Shown here: positions 1-13,156 of the stretch, one piece after another
Position numbering within the stretch: position 1 is the stretch's first letter
Layout: each line of letters opens with the position of its first letter
Source of the DNA: Nipponacmea schrenckii
Taxonomy: Eukaryota > Mollusca > Gastropoda > Lottiidae
DNA length: 64,000 nucleotides
NCBI GenBank assembly: GCA_030562195.1
Contig: JAUJPP010000007.1
Span: 29,075,769-29,139,768, forward strand
Direction: 5' to 3'
Translations under genes and position numbers: made by a program
The notes under the pieces: model-generated
Told to the model about the DNA's origin: nothing
The model's database searches: none
The model's input: the letters and a program-made list of their open reading frames with translations, nothing else

Positions 1-850
1 TGCCAGATTTTTGACTAACCTTGGTAATATTGTTCATTAAGTCACCCCTAATAGTTTGAAGCAGTGTATGATTGGAGGTTAATACTGAATATTATAGATG
101 GTATTAGGTGTTATTACTCAGTCTGGTCAGCTATCCCTATATCTCTTAAGTGTTCCAAACCTGTAACACACTTATTTTTTTTTCCTTTCAACTAAAGGCC
201 TTTATTTATGTTGGCCTCTCTGACCAGGAGAGAGGAAAGAGATCAAATATTATTAGGGGATGAGATTTACATTGTAAGCGGCAGTTGAAATACAAGCAAA
301 AACTGGTATTTTATTATTTTAATGATCTACTATTAAATATTTTGACATTGAAAAAGGTTGATTCCCGTGAAAGCTATGTATGGTTAAGAAAGAACAAGAA
401 AATTGGTAGAATTATGTCTCCTGACAGTAGATTCGGAGCCAGAATGCAAAAGGCAAAATGGGTAGATTAGACATGTATGACTGTGACAAGAAAATGATTT
501 TTTTACCAGTAGTGTATATGAGGACTCCCTTTAAATTTTGCATTTGTTGCATGCAAAATACAACTTTCAACTGATTAGGAATCATTGGGGATAAAACTTG
601 ATCATGGTGAAAATCATTTTATTAAAGATCAAAGAATAATAGTCTTGAAATTTCATGGAATTTGTCATTTCATGTAGCTTTAAGGTGTCTGAAATTATCC
701 ACCTGAATTAACTAACATTTTCTTTAAAAAAAAGAAGAGGGAAACAACGCTTTTTATTTCAAGTTAACAAGTTATCCTTGAACAAACATCTTTGATCTTT
801 TTTCTGAATTCTGCCATTGTGCTAGATCCATACATGTGTAATCTTCTGAT
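1..850. other. No gene recognised; unique-looking AT-rich DNA
   Basis: No splice-bounded coding exon, RNA gene or repeat could be recognised. A 61-codon open frame at 285-470 has no visible family motif and is probably chance. Confidence 0.4.
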
Positions 851-3112
851 TTTGACGGGTTTCTACCGCCTTTGGATGTTGTCTCCTTATCTACCGCCGG
901 GAGACCCAAATCTAGCGATTTTTTTTGCAGTGGGTTCTATCGAACGCACTGCTTTGTTTTGCAAATGACTATTTTTTTTTTTTTTTTTTTTTTTTTTTCT
1001 CGCTTTCTGGTCAGAACGCACAGCCAAAACTGTGCATGTCACATATCAGTTCACATGATCATCTCTCACACATTGCATGTCCGTACTAGGTGAATGTAAA
1101 ATGACGCATTTTCGTCACACCGGAAGTGACTTAGGACGTCAATTTTAAAAAAGACCATTGCAATTGTCAATAGCATTCTGTATTCATTTCCATCGCACTT
1201 TCAGCTTTGTTCATCATTTTGAACAAAAGCTCAAAAGATAGCACTTTAAAAAATTTCAGATTTTGACTTTTGTCGCTGACATTTTTAATTTAAATTTTTG
1301 TGTTTTTTTCAACTTCTACAGTTTTATTTCGATCGAATTGAAAACTTACAAGTGGATAGACATTTTAATTGCGAACAAAATTCATTTTTCAAAATTTCGA
1401 TATTACTTCCGGTTTTGACGTCATTTGCTTCTAAAGTTGAAATTTTAACTTCCGGAATTTAACAGATATTTGAAATTTTTTTTCGGACATATGATATTAG
1501 TAATAAAAGAAGAATTATACATTAATAAAATTTGTCCCAGATTCATCGGATCAGCCGCCATCTTGATATGCCTAATTTCTCTATAAAAGTACTTTTTGGG
1601 ATCAGGGTTTTCTCCGATTTGTATTATTTTTATGTATTTTTTATCATTGAATAATTCCTCACAATTGTGTGGGAGCCGATTTTTGAATTTTGATTTCAAA
1701 TTTTAGTTATTTCCGGTTGAATTTTTGAAAAAACTCCCAAATCTGTCAAGACTCATATCTTGTGACCTTGACCTTTGTGACCTTGTGACCTGCACCAATG
1801 TTGTTGCATTTTGTGAGATCTATCCAAATATACCAACATCGCTACGTGCAACATCAACCTTTCATTCTACAGCCATTTGAAAATCTCGAATTTTAACTTT
1901 GAAGAGCTCTGTCACGTGACCTAATGGACATATGACAATGTGGCTTGTGTATTTTTAATGTGCGTCATCTCACCTTTCTAAACATATATTACACTTGATA
2001 TTTTGATCAAAATTGCGACTTTTGAAATTTGAAAATTTTCGATTGCTTTCTATAGTAACTGTGCGTAAATTTAAGGTGTCCTTATTCTCCGAACCAACAA
2101 CCTTTTTTAACTCCTTTCCAACTTCTACAATTTTAATTCGATCGATCTGATAACTTACAAGTAGATAGACATTTTAATTGCAACCAAAAATCTATTTTCA
2201 AAATTTCGATATCACTTCCGGTTTTGACGTCATTTGCTTCTAAAGTTGAAATTTTAACTTTTAAAATTTAACAGATATTTGAATTTTTTTATCGGACATA
2301 TGATATTAGTAATAAAAGAAGAATTATTCATTAATAAATTTGTCCCAGAATCATCGGATCAGCAGCCATCTTGATATTTGCTAATTTCTCTATAAAAGTA
2401 CTTTATGGCATGAGGTTTTTTCCTATTTGAAATATTTTCATGTGTTTATTATAATTGAACAATTCCTCACAATTGTGTGAGAGTCGATTTTTGAATTTCG
2501 ATTTCAATTTTTAGTTATTTCCGGTTGATTTTTTGAAAAAAACTTCCCAAACTGTCAAGGCTCATATCTTGTGACCTAAGCATTTTGTGACCTTGTGACC
2601 CGCACACAAGTTGTTGCTCTTTATGAGATCTATCCAAATATGTCACCATTGTGGACGTGAAAACTCTGTCACTTGACCTAATTATCATACAACAATATTT
2701 CTTGTATATTCTTAATGTGTGTCATCTCACCTTTCTAAACATATATATCACACTTTATATTTTGATCAAAATTGCGACTTTTGAAATTTGAAAATTTTAG
2801 ATTGCTTTCTATAGTAACTGTGCGTAATTTGGCGATGTCTATTTACCACCGACATTTTAAAAAGACAAAAAGATCGTAATTGCTTGAAAATTTGCATATT
2901 CACCATTGTGCAGGTCATAATGGATATAACAATATTTTGTGGATGGGCGTGGCAAATCCGTGTGAGATTAACATTTATTTTACTTCCTTGGATTTGGTAC
3001 CGTGCCCAATGTATTCATATCACCGTAACTGCAGTATGTCCATCGTTCATTTCTTAAATAAAATATCGAATCAAATGCCATCTTGAAATGTCCTATTTTT
3101 TTTTTAGTGTCA
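851..3112. mobile_element. Tandem-cored dispersed element, degenerate copy
   Basis: Two diverged copies of a roughly 0.85-0.9 kb unit lie in direct orientation. The segment around 1320-1600, with the words CTTCCGGTTTTGACGTCAT and CGGACATATGATATTAGTAA, recurs at about 2120-2390 in the same order, followed by TCATCGGATCAGC and CATCTTGATAT in both. Runs of TGACCTTGACC follow each. GGGCGTGGCAAATCCG at about 2945 is shared with the element at 4.0-6.1 kb (GGGCGTGGCACATCCG), so the two appear related. The left edge near 851 (GGGTTTCTACCGCC) and the right edge near 3112 are guesses. No coding capacity is seen, so it is inferred to be a non-autonomous element or its remains. Confidence 0.55.
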
Positions 3113-4022
3113 TGGTGAATTAATTGCCCACGCGTTGTCTGGGGATTTTATTTCAGGTAACGATTCATCCCTGTGTCAAATGTGAGACGCACTGCGTTGG
3201 TACCGTCCACGGTTCTAGTTTTCTTTTTGTAACCATTATTTTCATGGGGCCTACCGTTTTCAATGTCAAAATTCTTTACCATAAATCAATAGAATATTCT
3301 TTACTTATATTTAAATTGCCCGTGACACGCGTTCATCTCATCCCGTAATAATATTATCATTGCCTGATTAATTAATCCGCCGATTAAGATGATAATTTGA
3401 TCCATTTTTCACCGATGTTGTTTTCATAATCGCGATATTGTATGAAAATCGTCAATTCTATGTGATTTATAAATAACATAGACATCTTTTCAAAATTTAT
3501 TTTGTATTAACGGTAGATTTTCAGATTGAATTTAATATTTTCTCAAACTTAGTTTCGTAAAATCGTTTTAAAACTTGACTGTAGCATGTAAACAATCATT
3601 TATTACCAGCATAACAGGCTACTTTCGATATCAAAATGTCAAATTTGGTTTCGTGAGCTTGCTTCAAGGAAATTACTTTTCCCTTCATTCTGTGCATTTA
3701 ATGATGGAGAGAAGTCATGAATTACAATTTTAGAAAAAGGAACATTTAATTTAGATCCTTGGGAACATCATTATACCCATATTTTCAAAATTCGTGAATT
3801 TACACGCTTTGAAAAAATTTTTTTCACTCAATCTCCCGATTTTTCAAGGCAGGTCTACGGATTTTTTTTCATGACAGGTACACGTGTATGGTTAGATCAA
3901 TTGGAATAATGCTATTCAAGGTCATTAGATTTTTACACACAGAGTAAACATCTACTATTTTTACTCACTTACATGTAGCAACATCTTTTCCTACCTTTTC
4001 AATTTTCATTAAATTTTCATTG
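3113..4022. other. No feature recognised
   Basis: This is AT-rich sequence between two dispersed elements. No exon, RNA gene or clear repeat unit was found. Confidence 0.35.
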
Positions 4023-6052
4023 TGGGACTTTGCTACCGCAAAGTCCCAGTTTGTTTTCGGTTTGTCTTTTTTTCTTTTTTTTTTTTTTTTCGAAATTTAC
4101 ACACCTCACACAGCCTAGGCTGCAATAGTTGCAGCAATTTCACAACATCTCCAGACCTTCTGTAGTGGCGACGTTTCTAATGAATGAACATTTGAACATT
4201 TTTGCAAAACCGGAAGTGCTGCATTGCAACATACCTAAAAAGTCGGTCAGTGGCTCTAGAAGTCGCAATTTTCAATCGATTTTCTTCGGGTTTGCATTTT
4301 TGGAAACTTGAAATAATTTCCAACAAGTAAGCACTTTAAAAATTTCAAAATTCGAAAATTCGTAGCACACATTTTTTTGCACATTTTTGCAACTTTGCCA
4401 TTTTAAGACCGATTGATCTGAAAATTTGGGTGCCTTCAAGTTTCACGAATATAAAAACATTGGCATAGTCAAAATTTTAGCTTCATTTCCGGTTCCAACG
4501 TAAAAAGGGTTTAAACTCCCGGTTGACCTACTTGTGCTGTAATTGATGTATCGCAACAAAATTAATGTCGATCGTAATTATATTAGAAGACAAAAAAACG
4601 AAGAAGAAAAAATCCGGACCGGAAGTGAAACTTTGGCCGCCATCTTGAAATGTCACTTTTTTGTAAAACTCAAAATGGGGCCTCTATGGTAAGAGCGACT
4701 TGTGTGTAATTTGTATTTCTAGATAGTCTAATCGATTGCGAAAAAATGTATGGGAGCCGAATTTTGAATTTGGCTTTTGCATTTTTGCAACATCCGGTTG
4801 AATTTTTTCGAAGTTTGGGGGCTTATTTCTCGTGACCTTGACCTTTGGTGACCGTGACCTTTAGTGGGTCAAAGGTCATTGACCTTGGCTATCAGTTGAT
4901 ACTTTGACCTTTGACCTCTACTTCCGGTTTTATAGCTGCGCGAAAACAGCAAAATTCGCAACTTTGGACTGCTCTAGAGCCTGACCTAATTAATTTAGAG
5001 TGTTATTTTTTTCAGATTCTTAAGGTGCTTTTTGTCCTCTTTCCAACGATATATAACAAAAGTTTGTAAAATGAAAATTGAAGTTTTTGATTTTTGCAAA
5101 GATAAGTACATTTTGTCGTATATTCGCTTGTTTGAAATGTATGTGTGTATATCTCGTGATCTATTAGCTGTACAAGCTTCAAATTTGTACCGTGAATATA
5201 CATTTTGAATATGATTAGATTCCTGTCCAAAAAAACGAGATGGGCGTGGCACATCCGGGTGAACTTCAAATTTACCATTTATATCGGTCAGCGAATTAGG
5301 GCTGCAGGAAATAAAGTTTTTCAAAAAAGTACCTTGCATACATATACCTCATTACTTTGGCCAGTTTATCCCAAAAAATCAAATGTTTTTGTCTGTTTGT
5401 TGCAATTTTGCGACATTTGCAAAAAAAATCAGTTTTTTTAGTTTGGGGGCTTATTTCTAGTGACCTTGACCTTTGGTGACCTTGACCTTTACAAGTTCAT
5501 TGGTCACTGATTTTGGCTATCAGTTGACAATTTGACATTAGGCTTCCGACGTCTACTTCCGGTTTTATAGCTAGCCGAAAACAGCAAAATTCGCTACTTT
5601 GGACTGCTCTAGAGCTAACCTAATTAATTTAGAGGGTTAATTTTTTCAGATTCTTAAGGCGCCTTGTGTCCTCTTTCCAGCGATGTACAACAAAAGTTTT
5701 CAGAATGAAAATTTAATTTTTGCACTTTTAAAACTAAAGTACATTTTGCTTTTTTGAAATGTATGTGTGTATATCTCGCGATCTATTATATGTACAGGCT
5801 TCAAATTTGTACCGTGAGTATACATTTTGAATGTGATTAGATTCAAGTAAAATTAAAATGAGATTGGCGTGGCACATCCGGGTAAATTTGCAATTTATCA
5901 TTTATATGGTTCAGCCAATTACGTTTGTAGGAAATGACGTTTTTCAAAAAAATACTTTGCACTCAGATACCTCGTTATTTTGGCCAGTTCATCCTACAAA
6001 ATCAGATGTTTCGACCTGTTTGTTGCAATTTTGCGACGATAGCAAAGTCCCA
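4023..6052. mobile_element. Element with 5' palindrome, two internal units and 3' single arm
   Basis: The left edge is a perfect 11-bp palindrome with a 4-base loop: TGGGACTTTGC, TACC, GCAAAGTCCCA at 4023-4048. The right edge repeats one arm, GCAAAGTCCCA, at 6042-6052. Between them two diverged direct units of about 0.6-0.65 kb each carry TGACCTTGACCTTTGGTGACC (about 4840 and 5460), CTTCCGGTTTTATAGCT (about 4922 and 5555), GACTGCTCTAGAGC (about 4967 and 5601), and GCGTGGCACATCCGGGT (about 5244 and 5868). No protein-coding frame is seen. The structure, a distinct 5' end, tandem core and distinct 3' end, recalls pearl or Helitron-like non-autonomous elements, but that assignment is inference. 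Confidence 0.65.
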
Positions 6053-6885
6053 CTCTGTGCCATAATTGGCTCTAGTTATTTTATTATTTCAATATATTTA
6101 TTTTCTAAAACCTGATGTTTTATGGCGACATCTGTCAATATTTTTTTGTATTGAAATTCATTCATTTTGATGTAAAAAGCTCAACTTGCTAGAAAATGCA
6201 GTATGGATGAAGAGACACACAATGCATGCTGTTCTAAAATGTTTTTAAATTTGCCTACAATTAGCCAGGTTAGTTGAGTAATTGTTCTACTTCGGCATAT
6301 TTAGGGATTAGGGTGATTGAAAAGTAACAAGTTACTATTCAGTATAAGGCACTGGCACAGGGTTAAAGTTATGTTTACATTAATTGTGTGGTTATGTGAA
6401 ATGAACTAAATAAAACAAAATCATAACGTTATCATATTAAACTTTCTAATAAAGAAATTCATAATACTTATAATTTACATTTAGGTGAGCGTGGTTGTAA
6501 TAACAACATATAATTGGAATTACGAAAGCACAGGCCGAGGGTATTAGGGGTTGATTTGTGTTTTTTTTTTTTTTTTCTAAACAATGTTTATTCACAAATT
6601 ACAAATTATACATACATATATAAAGACTATGGTTTCAGAAACAAGTCGAGACTTTTGAACTTTTTATTTCTATATATATCTCCTCTGTATCTGACTAAGG
6701 TCCAATTGAATGAATGGGGAACTCGTCCCTAGTTTGGGTTTTAGTTGTAGGTTGAACAAATGTACCCATGAGGTATTAGAAGGTTTAAACTTTAAAAAAA
6801 AACATCAATTTTTAATTTCCAAAACTTTCTTAATACCGGGTAGTTTACATAAAAAATTGTGCATACTGTCCCTTAAAGTTGTATG
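6053..6885. other. No feature recognised
   Basis: This is AT-rich spacer between two repeat elements. It contains a T-run near 6560. Short open frames here show no recognisable motif. Confidence 0.35.
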
Positions 6886-7863
6886 GTTAGTCTATAAAGT
6901 TTATAGTATAAATACAGGCTACAGTTTTTATCCGATCTTTATGAAACTTGGTATACATGTATATATTGATGATATCTCGGTCAAGTTCGAAAATGAAAAT
7001 TATCGCATGAACGGTTTGTGAGTTATTGCCCATTGACTTAGTAAAAGCGCGTCAAATTTGGGTTGTATCCACAATAGAGGCTACAGTTTTTATCCGATCT
7101 TAATGAAACTTGGTATACATGTATATATTGATGATATCTTGGTCAAGTTCGAAAATGGAAATTTCAAATGAACAGTTTTTGAGTTATTGCCCTTGACTTA
7201 GTAAAAAGGCGTCAAATTCGGGTTGTATCGACAATAGAAGCCACAGTTTTTATCCGACCAAATGAACTGTTTTTGAGTTATTGCCCTTGAATTAAAGAAA
7301 ATCTTGTCAAAATTTTAGTTTCGATGCAATAAATCCTCCAATTTTCAGAGGATTTTGATGAAACTTGGTATGAGCATTGGAATTAATTAGGCCTCAGTCA
7401 AGTTTGAATTTGACAGTTATTCAATGAATTGTTTTAAGTTATTGCCCTTGACTTGATAAAATTCCGTCAAAATTTTATTGTGGTTGCAATAAGAAGCTTT
7501 AATTTTCAAAGGATTTTGATGGAACTTGGTGTAAGTATCAGAATTGATAAGACATTAGTCAAGTTTGAATTTCTGACTTTTTTAACGAATGGTTTTTGGG
7601 TTATTGCCCTTGACTTAGTAAAATTGCTTCAAAAATATTTGTGAGTGCAAAATAAGCTACAATTTTTTAATAGATTTGATGAAACTTGGTATGAGTATTG
7701 AAATAGATAAGATGGTGGTAAAGTTCTAATTTTCCATTAACAGTTTTTGAGTTTTTGAGTTTTTTTTTTCAATATTAATTCAGTGAATGTTTTTTGAGTT
7801 ATTGCTCTATTTATTTTTCAAATTCTATGCTGCCAGTGGGCGTATGTTACCTTGCCTGGCAAG
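6886..7863 (+). mobile_element. GTGGGCGTAT-family element, 5'-truncated
   Basis: At least five diverged units of about 170 bp carry the landmarks CTACAGTTTTTATCCGATCT, ATGAAACTTGGTAT and GAGTTATTGCCCTTGACTTA. The right end, CCAGTGGGCGTATGTTACC followed by TTGCCTGGCAAGCTA (about 7831-7863), is the same as that of the copy at 8.1-9.2 kb. The 5' palindromic end seen in sister copies is missing. The units are not open reading frames. Spurious frames here arise from unit periodicity. Confidence 0.65.
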
Positions 7864-8121
7864 CTATCTTAAGCTTCTTTAGTGATATTTGTAAACAAAC
7901 CCTATTTCTAGGAATAGAGTGCATATGAATTGGAAGATGAAGGGAAAATGATATTACAATGAAATACCAAACCTCATGGAATCAAACTGAATCTGATTGT
8001 TATTTTCAGTTCTGCATACGAAAATAGGTTATTAATGTTAGATGATATTAATTAATAAACAAAATCTGTCACATCATGTTATTTTACCAGATGATTTAAA
8101 GCATGAAATATGTTTAGTTCA

Positions 8122-9202
8122 TTTTTATACACCCACATGAAATGGGGGGGCGTATATTGTCGTCACCAATGTCCGTCCACAATTGCTCATAAACACTCTG
8201 CAAGGTGCAATTCTTAACGGATTTAGATGCAACTTTATATGAGTGTTTATGATCACGCAAGGATGAACCCTACTGAAAATCAGCAAAATCGGAAAAAATT
8301 TAGTATGACTTCTTGCCCTTTTCTTAAATGGCTCATAAACACTTCTTCAATGTGCAATTCTTGACAGATTTTGTAAAACTTGGTGTGAGAGTATGTTATA
8401 ACTCAAGGATAAACCCTATTGAAAATCAGCGAAATCGAATAACATTTAGTATGAGTTATTGCCCTTGTTCTTGAAAACGCGTTCAATTTTAGCTTGTAAA
8501 CACTCTTGAGAGAACAATTCTTAATAGATTTTGATGAAACTTGGCTTGAGTATTTGTTATCACCCAAGGATGAAGTCTATTGAAAACTAGTTAAATCAAA
8601 AAAAAATTAATATCGTTCATTGCCCTTGTTTTTGAAAATGCATTCAATTTTTGGCTTGTAAACACTCTACAAAGAACAGTTATTGACCGATTTTTACAAA
8701 ACTTGCTGAAATTGTTTAATATCACCCAAGGATGAACCTTTTTGAAAAAAGAAGATATCGAAATATATTTAATACGAATTATTGCCCTTGTTCTATAAAA
8801 TGTGTTGGATTTTTGCCTTGTAAACACTCTACAAGTCACAATTCTTGAGCAATTTTACGTAACTTGGCTTGAGTATTTGTAATCACCTGAGGATGAACCT
8901 TATTAAAAATTCAGTTAAATCAAAAAATATTTAGTGTCAGTTATTGCCCTTGTTTTTTAAAATGCGTTCAATTTGTAAACACTCTTGTTATCACCCTAGA
9001 CTGAATCCTTTTAACAATCTAATATACTGAAAATCTATACTGAGTTATTGACTTGTTATTAGGTATAATTCTTGACTGATTTAAGGAAACTTATTAATAT
9101 TGTACATTTATCACCCTAGAAAAGAAGTATATGTATATTTTATTTTTTATTCAAAATCAATGCTGCCAGTGGGCGTATATTACCTTGCCTGGCAAGCTAT
9201 TT
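8122..9202 (+). mobile_element. GTGGGCGTAT-family element with both ends
   Basis: The left end, TTTTTATACACCCACATG then a G-run and CGTATATTGTCGTCACC (8123-8166), is an imperfect hairpin. The body has about five units of 150-170 bp with TTGATGAAACTTGG, ATCACCCAAGGATGAA and TTATTGCCCTTGTT. The right end is CCAGTGGGCGTATATTACC then TTGCCTGGCAAGCTA (about 9169-9202). Copies in the window at 6.9, 14.2, 21.8 and 32.0 kb share unit landmarks. The family resembles abundant mollusc repeats in layout; that is from memory and unchecked. Confidence 0.7.
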
Positions 9203-9354
9203 TCTATCATAGTTTTATAATAAGTATAATGATGATATTTGTATCTAATCAAATACTATTTACTCTAACCCAAATAAAAATACATTGTGTTGTTTCTGTT
9301 CAAAATTCTGAAACTGTTTATTACATTGTTATGTATTGTTCTGCACTGATAACT

Positions 9355-9970
9355 GCCTTTTTCAAGCATACCAGACAAACATTTATTGCCTTTTTCAGGC
9401 ATACAAGACAAACATTTATTCCCTTTATCAGGCATACCGGACAATATTCATTGCCTTTTTTAGGCATACAAGACGAACATTTATTGCCCTTTTCAGGCAT
9501 ACAAGACAAGCATTTATTCCCTTTATCAGGCATACTGGACAATATTCATTGCCTTTTTTAGGCATACAAGACGAACATTTATTGCCCTTTTCAGGCATAC
9601 AAGACAAGCATTTATTGCCTTTATCAGGCAAACTGTACAATATTCATTGCCTTGATCAGGCATACTGGACAATATTCATTGGCTTTTTTTAGGCATACTA
9701 GACGAACATTTATTGCCTTTATCAGGCATACTAGTTGAACATTTTATTGCCTTTATCAGGCATACTGGACAATATTCATTGCTTTTATCAAGCATACTAG
9801 ATCAACACTTATTGCTTTTATGAGGCATACTAGATTAACATTTATTGCCTTTTTCAGGCATACTGGATTAACATTTTTGCCTTTTATCAGGCATACTAGA
9901 TGAACATTTTTTGCCTTTATCAGGCATACTAGACAATATTAATTTCCTTTATCAGGCACACTAGGCAAAG
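9355..9970 (+). repeat. 33-bp minisatellite, about 18 copies
   Basis: The unit is close to GGCATACTGGACAATATTC followed by ATTGCCTTTATCA, with a period of 32-33 bp. The first half is more regular than the second. Because 33 is a multiple of three, several frames on both strands stay open and give an 11-residue repeat. These are not genes, as no start context, splice sites or homology support them. Confidence 0.9.
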
Positions 9971-10084
9971 TTTTATACACAAACAAAAATTGAATATATT
10001 TACAATACTAATCATTGAAACTTAGATGATTAAAGAGCTATATTGGATCTTTTACCCATATTGCATTATTGTAGCTCTTATAAT

Positions 10085-10240
10085 ACATTTCATATCATCA
10101 TACTAGGTCAGTTTTACATTCTACTCTTCTACACCTAATGGGTTTATGAAAACCATCCTGTGTGCGTGTGCTATGAAGGAAATTTTACCAGGAAAAAGGC
10201 ATTAGATGAGTAGCTCATGGGCTCTCGGTTTGTTACATCT
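10085..10240 (-). mobile_element. Degenerate SINE fragment (3' half)
   Basis: The words TTTTACATTCTACTCTTCTA and CACCTAATGG match, with changes, the tail half of the SINE copy at 24405-24705 in the same orientation. Only a diverged piece remains. Confidence 0.4.
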
Positions 10241-13067
10241 GATGTATTTTCAATGTCAGCCCTCTGACCTGGAAAAAGAATCTTGTATTTCGTTTGCGAC
10301 AAATCACTTGGTCATAAGCTAATGACATTTGGTAAAATGTATGGAAAAAGATAAAATAAATGTTTGAATTAATTGGTCTTGGTGTAGTCTTTTTAGATCT
10401 TGTGAAGTCGTCAAATAGCCTAGGATCAGTCTGACATTGTAGAAATTGGCATTATCTGTTTAACATAATTCCTTGTGAAAGACAAATCTTGTTTATTTGT
10501 TTAACTTTTTCAAAATGCTGCATTGTATAATGGACTCTACTAGGCAGGAAATAACATTGTTTTCTACATCTTTCTATGTGAGGCTTCAGACATGCATTGC
10601 CAAAATCACACTTTGACCTTTGACTTATCCAAGTTGTTTTTTGCTGATGATTGTTTGGAAAGTTCATTCAGGACATCTTTAATTAGATGTAACTGTGTAA
10701 CCTTAATGACATATATAAGAAATTATTAAAACTACTCTTTATTTATTTTATTTAGTTTTAAGTTATTACAAATACAATTGTAGAGTAGAAAACTTTACAT
10801 TCAGATACTTCAGATGTATTTGTCAATGATACATGACTAATACACTTAAGCCCAAGATTTAACCTTGTTTGACTTACTTCAATATTGATTGTTATGTTTA
10901 CTCTAAAATTCTTTTTTTTTTCATCAGAAGCGCAAGTACACTGACTGAAATACATGATGATAGCCATAAATAAATGCACTGCATGAACATTTTAAGTGGA
11001 AAACCATTTTGTGATAATTTATCAGAGAATTCTGCAAAAATCTAAATTACAATTTGGAAAAAAGCTTAATTTGTTAAGATGTCATCGTAGGGCTTCCTAT
11101 TTGTGTGACAGATAAATATTAGAATTAATGTGTCCTATGATTGTATTTCAAGAAAATATTCTTCTATATGGTACATTTAATAGTTCTATATTTAGGTTAT
11201 AGCTTACAGGTGGAATTTAGAATTATGAAGTCATAAAGATAAGAAGATTTCTAATTTGAATCTTCTTCTCGAAAATAGCTTTAGGCAGTGGAATTATGAA
11301 ATGGATAGAGATTCCTGGAAATGTCTTGTATTGAAAAGTCAAAATCTCATTATTTAGATACTTCCTTCACCAAACCATAATGATTAGGTTGTTACAAGTT
11401 TAGTCTGGTCAAGCTCTTTACTTGAAATCAATACAAAACTTGTTGGTTTTCTTTTAAGAATTGTCAATGTAGACACACTGTTGTGTCAATGAACTTATGC
11501 ATACTACATTTAAAGTTGCAGATTCCCCATTTTTGGGGATGATTTGAACCTTGAATATATGTAAATAGTCTTCTGAAGTACTAGAATTGTACAAAAATAA
11601 CATGATCGCTCAGTAAGAAACTTTTCTTTATTTCTCTGAAATTTAAGGTATCTGAAAGGTGAATGTTGTATTGTATGGTCTCTGACACCCAGACATCTTT
11701 CATTGCAGCTGTGCATAGACATATTTAGACAGGATGATTGAGTCTACTGTTTACACAGTTTTTTATTAACCAATTCATTAATTATCTTCATTTCTTTGAA
11801 AAGCGACTCATCTTTTTCACTTTCAAACATAATTCTAGATACACATTGACAGTAAAGCTAAAGTTAGCTATGATTACTATAAGCGATTGGCTTAGCTAAA
11901 AATTCTAGTCTTGAGAGGTTAAATTGACTTGCTAAAAGATTGAATCTGTTCCTTTAAGATAAATGTATACCTGGGCAATAAACTGTCAAGAAACAATGTT
12001 ATAAGATTTACCAGCTTAACACAACAAACAGAATTTAACCTATTCATTTAAACATGCTATTAAGATGTTGCCAAATCTTGGGGTATGACTGGAAGAAATT
12101 GTCTGATATATTGGTACATCTTCAAGGGAATTTAAAGGCTGAAATAGCCTGGTTTTACCAATTGATAAAGCTAGGCTATATGTCAGCTTTCAATAACACT
12201 TATAAGTTTAAATTCTGACAGCTTCATTATACAATTCTTACTGAAATGATAAGGACACTCTAAACACCCTTGAGTAGGTTTTATCAAGATTTTATTAATG
12301 ATACATTTAGGATTTTAAAATCTATACTAAAATTGACAGCATCTTCATACAAACATTTGTATAGATCATGAAATAAATTGGGATATTTGCCTTGAAACAG
12401 TTTGAAATTGGGCGAATAATCAGTAGATTTTTATCAAAGCGTGTAAATTCATGAATTTTGATATCATGGATACAATGTTCCAAGTTATCCAAATGTCAAA
12501 TACTGACAAATGTTATAAAATTTATAAAATTGTAATCCAAGACTTCTCTCCATCATTACTTGATCAGAATTAAGTAATTTTCCAGAAGCAAGCTCGAAAA
12601 TATTTAAATGAATTTGCCACTTCTATTTAAAGTAGGTTTTATCATCTTTATATTAATGACACATCTAAGAGTAAAAACCTCCAATGAAAATGACAACCTC
12701 TTTATATGGTGGAAATAATGACAGGTCTACGTTCCATTTCATCGTCCTTCCAAGCAGAAGACAAGTCTGAACAGAATGATATTATAAATTACTTTGATTA
12801 TAGACCTCATTTATGTTTTTAAAGATGCGCATTTCTCATTTGATTTAAATATCTTTGAAATGAAATTGTGTTAAGTTCTTGATACAATTATTTTGTATGT
12901 GTTTTCTAAATTGATATATTTAAATTAGATTGAAACTGTAAAAAAGAAATCAATAATTCAAGCGAGAAGATTTAATTTCATCCTTAGGCATATTACAGAT
13001 TTATCGCATAGATTACATGGTTGTTGTACATAGTTAGTAGATAAATGGTATGTCATCTGTCACTTCA
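10241..13067. other. No gene recognised
   Basis: This is AT-rich, mostly unique-looking DNA. Open frames of 70-73 codons on the minus strand at 10452-10667, 10758-10979 and 11510-11722 lack family motifs and splice-site support, and are treated as chance. Confidence 0.35.
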
Positions 13068-13156
13068 TTCTATAAAATTGTTTTGAAATTTTATAAAATG
13101 GTTTTGAAATTTTATAAAATGGTTTAGTAATTTTATAAAATCGTTTTGTAATTTTA
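13068..13156. repeat. Short tandem repeat, about 22-bp unit, four copies
   Basis: The unit is TTTTATAAAATGGTTTTGAA with small changes, repeated four times head to tail. Confidence 0.8.

Noticed and set aside
872..1093. 73-codon frame with a phenylalanine run
   Set aside because: It is a translation of a poly-T tract inside a dispersed element.
5205..6115. Paired open frames sharing WHIRVN-type words
   Set aside because: They are the same strand of two diverged repeat units in the 4.0-6.1 kb element; the frame is broken between units and no start or splice evidence exists.
9100..9692. Open frames of 118-153 codons (+) and 70-73 codons (-)
   Set aside because: They are produced by the 33-bp minisatellite period, on both strands at once.
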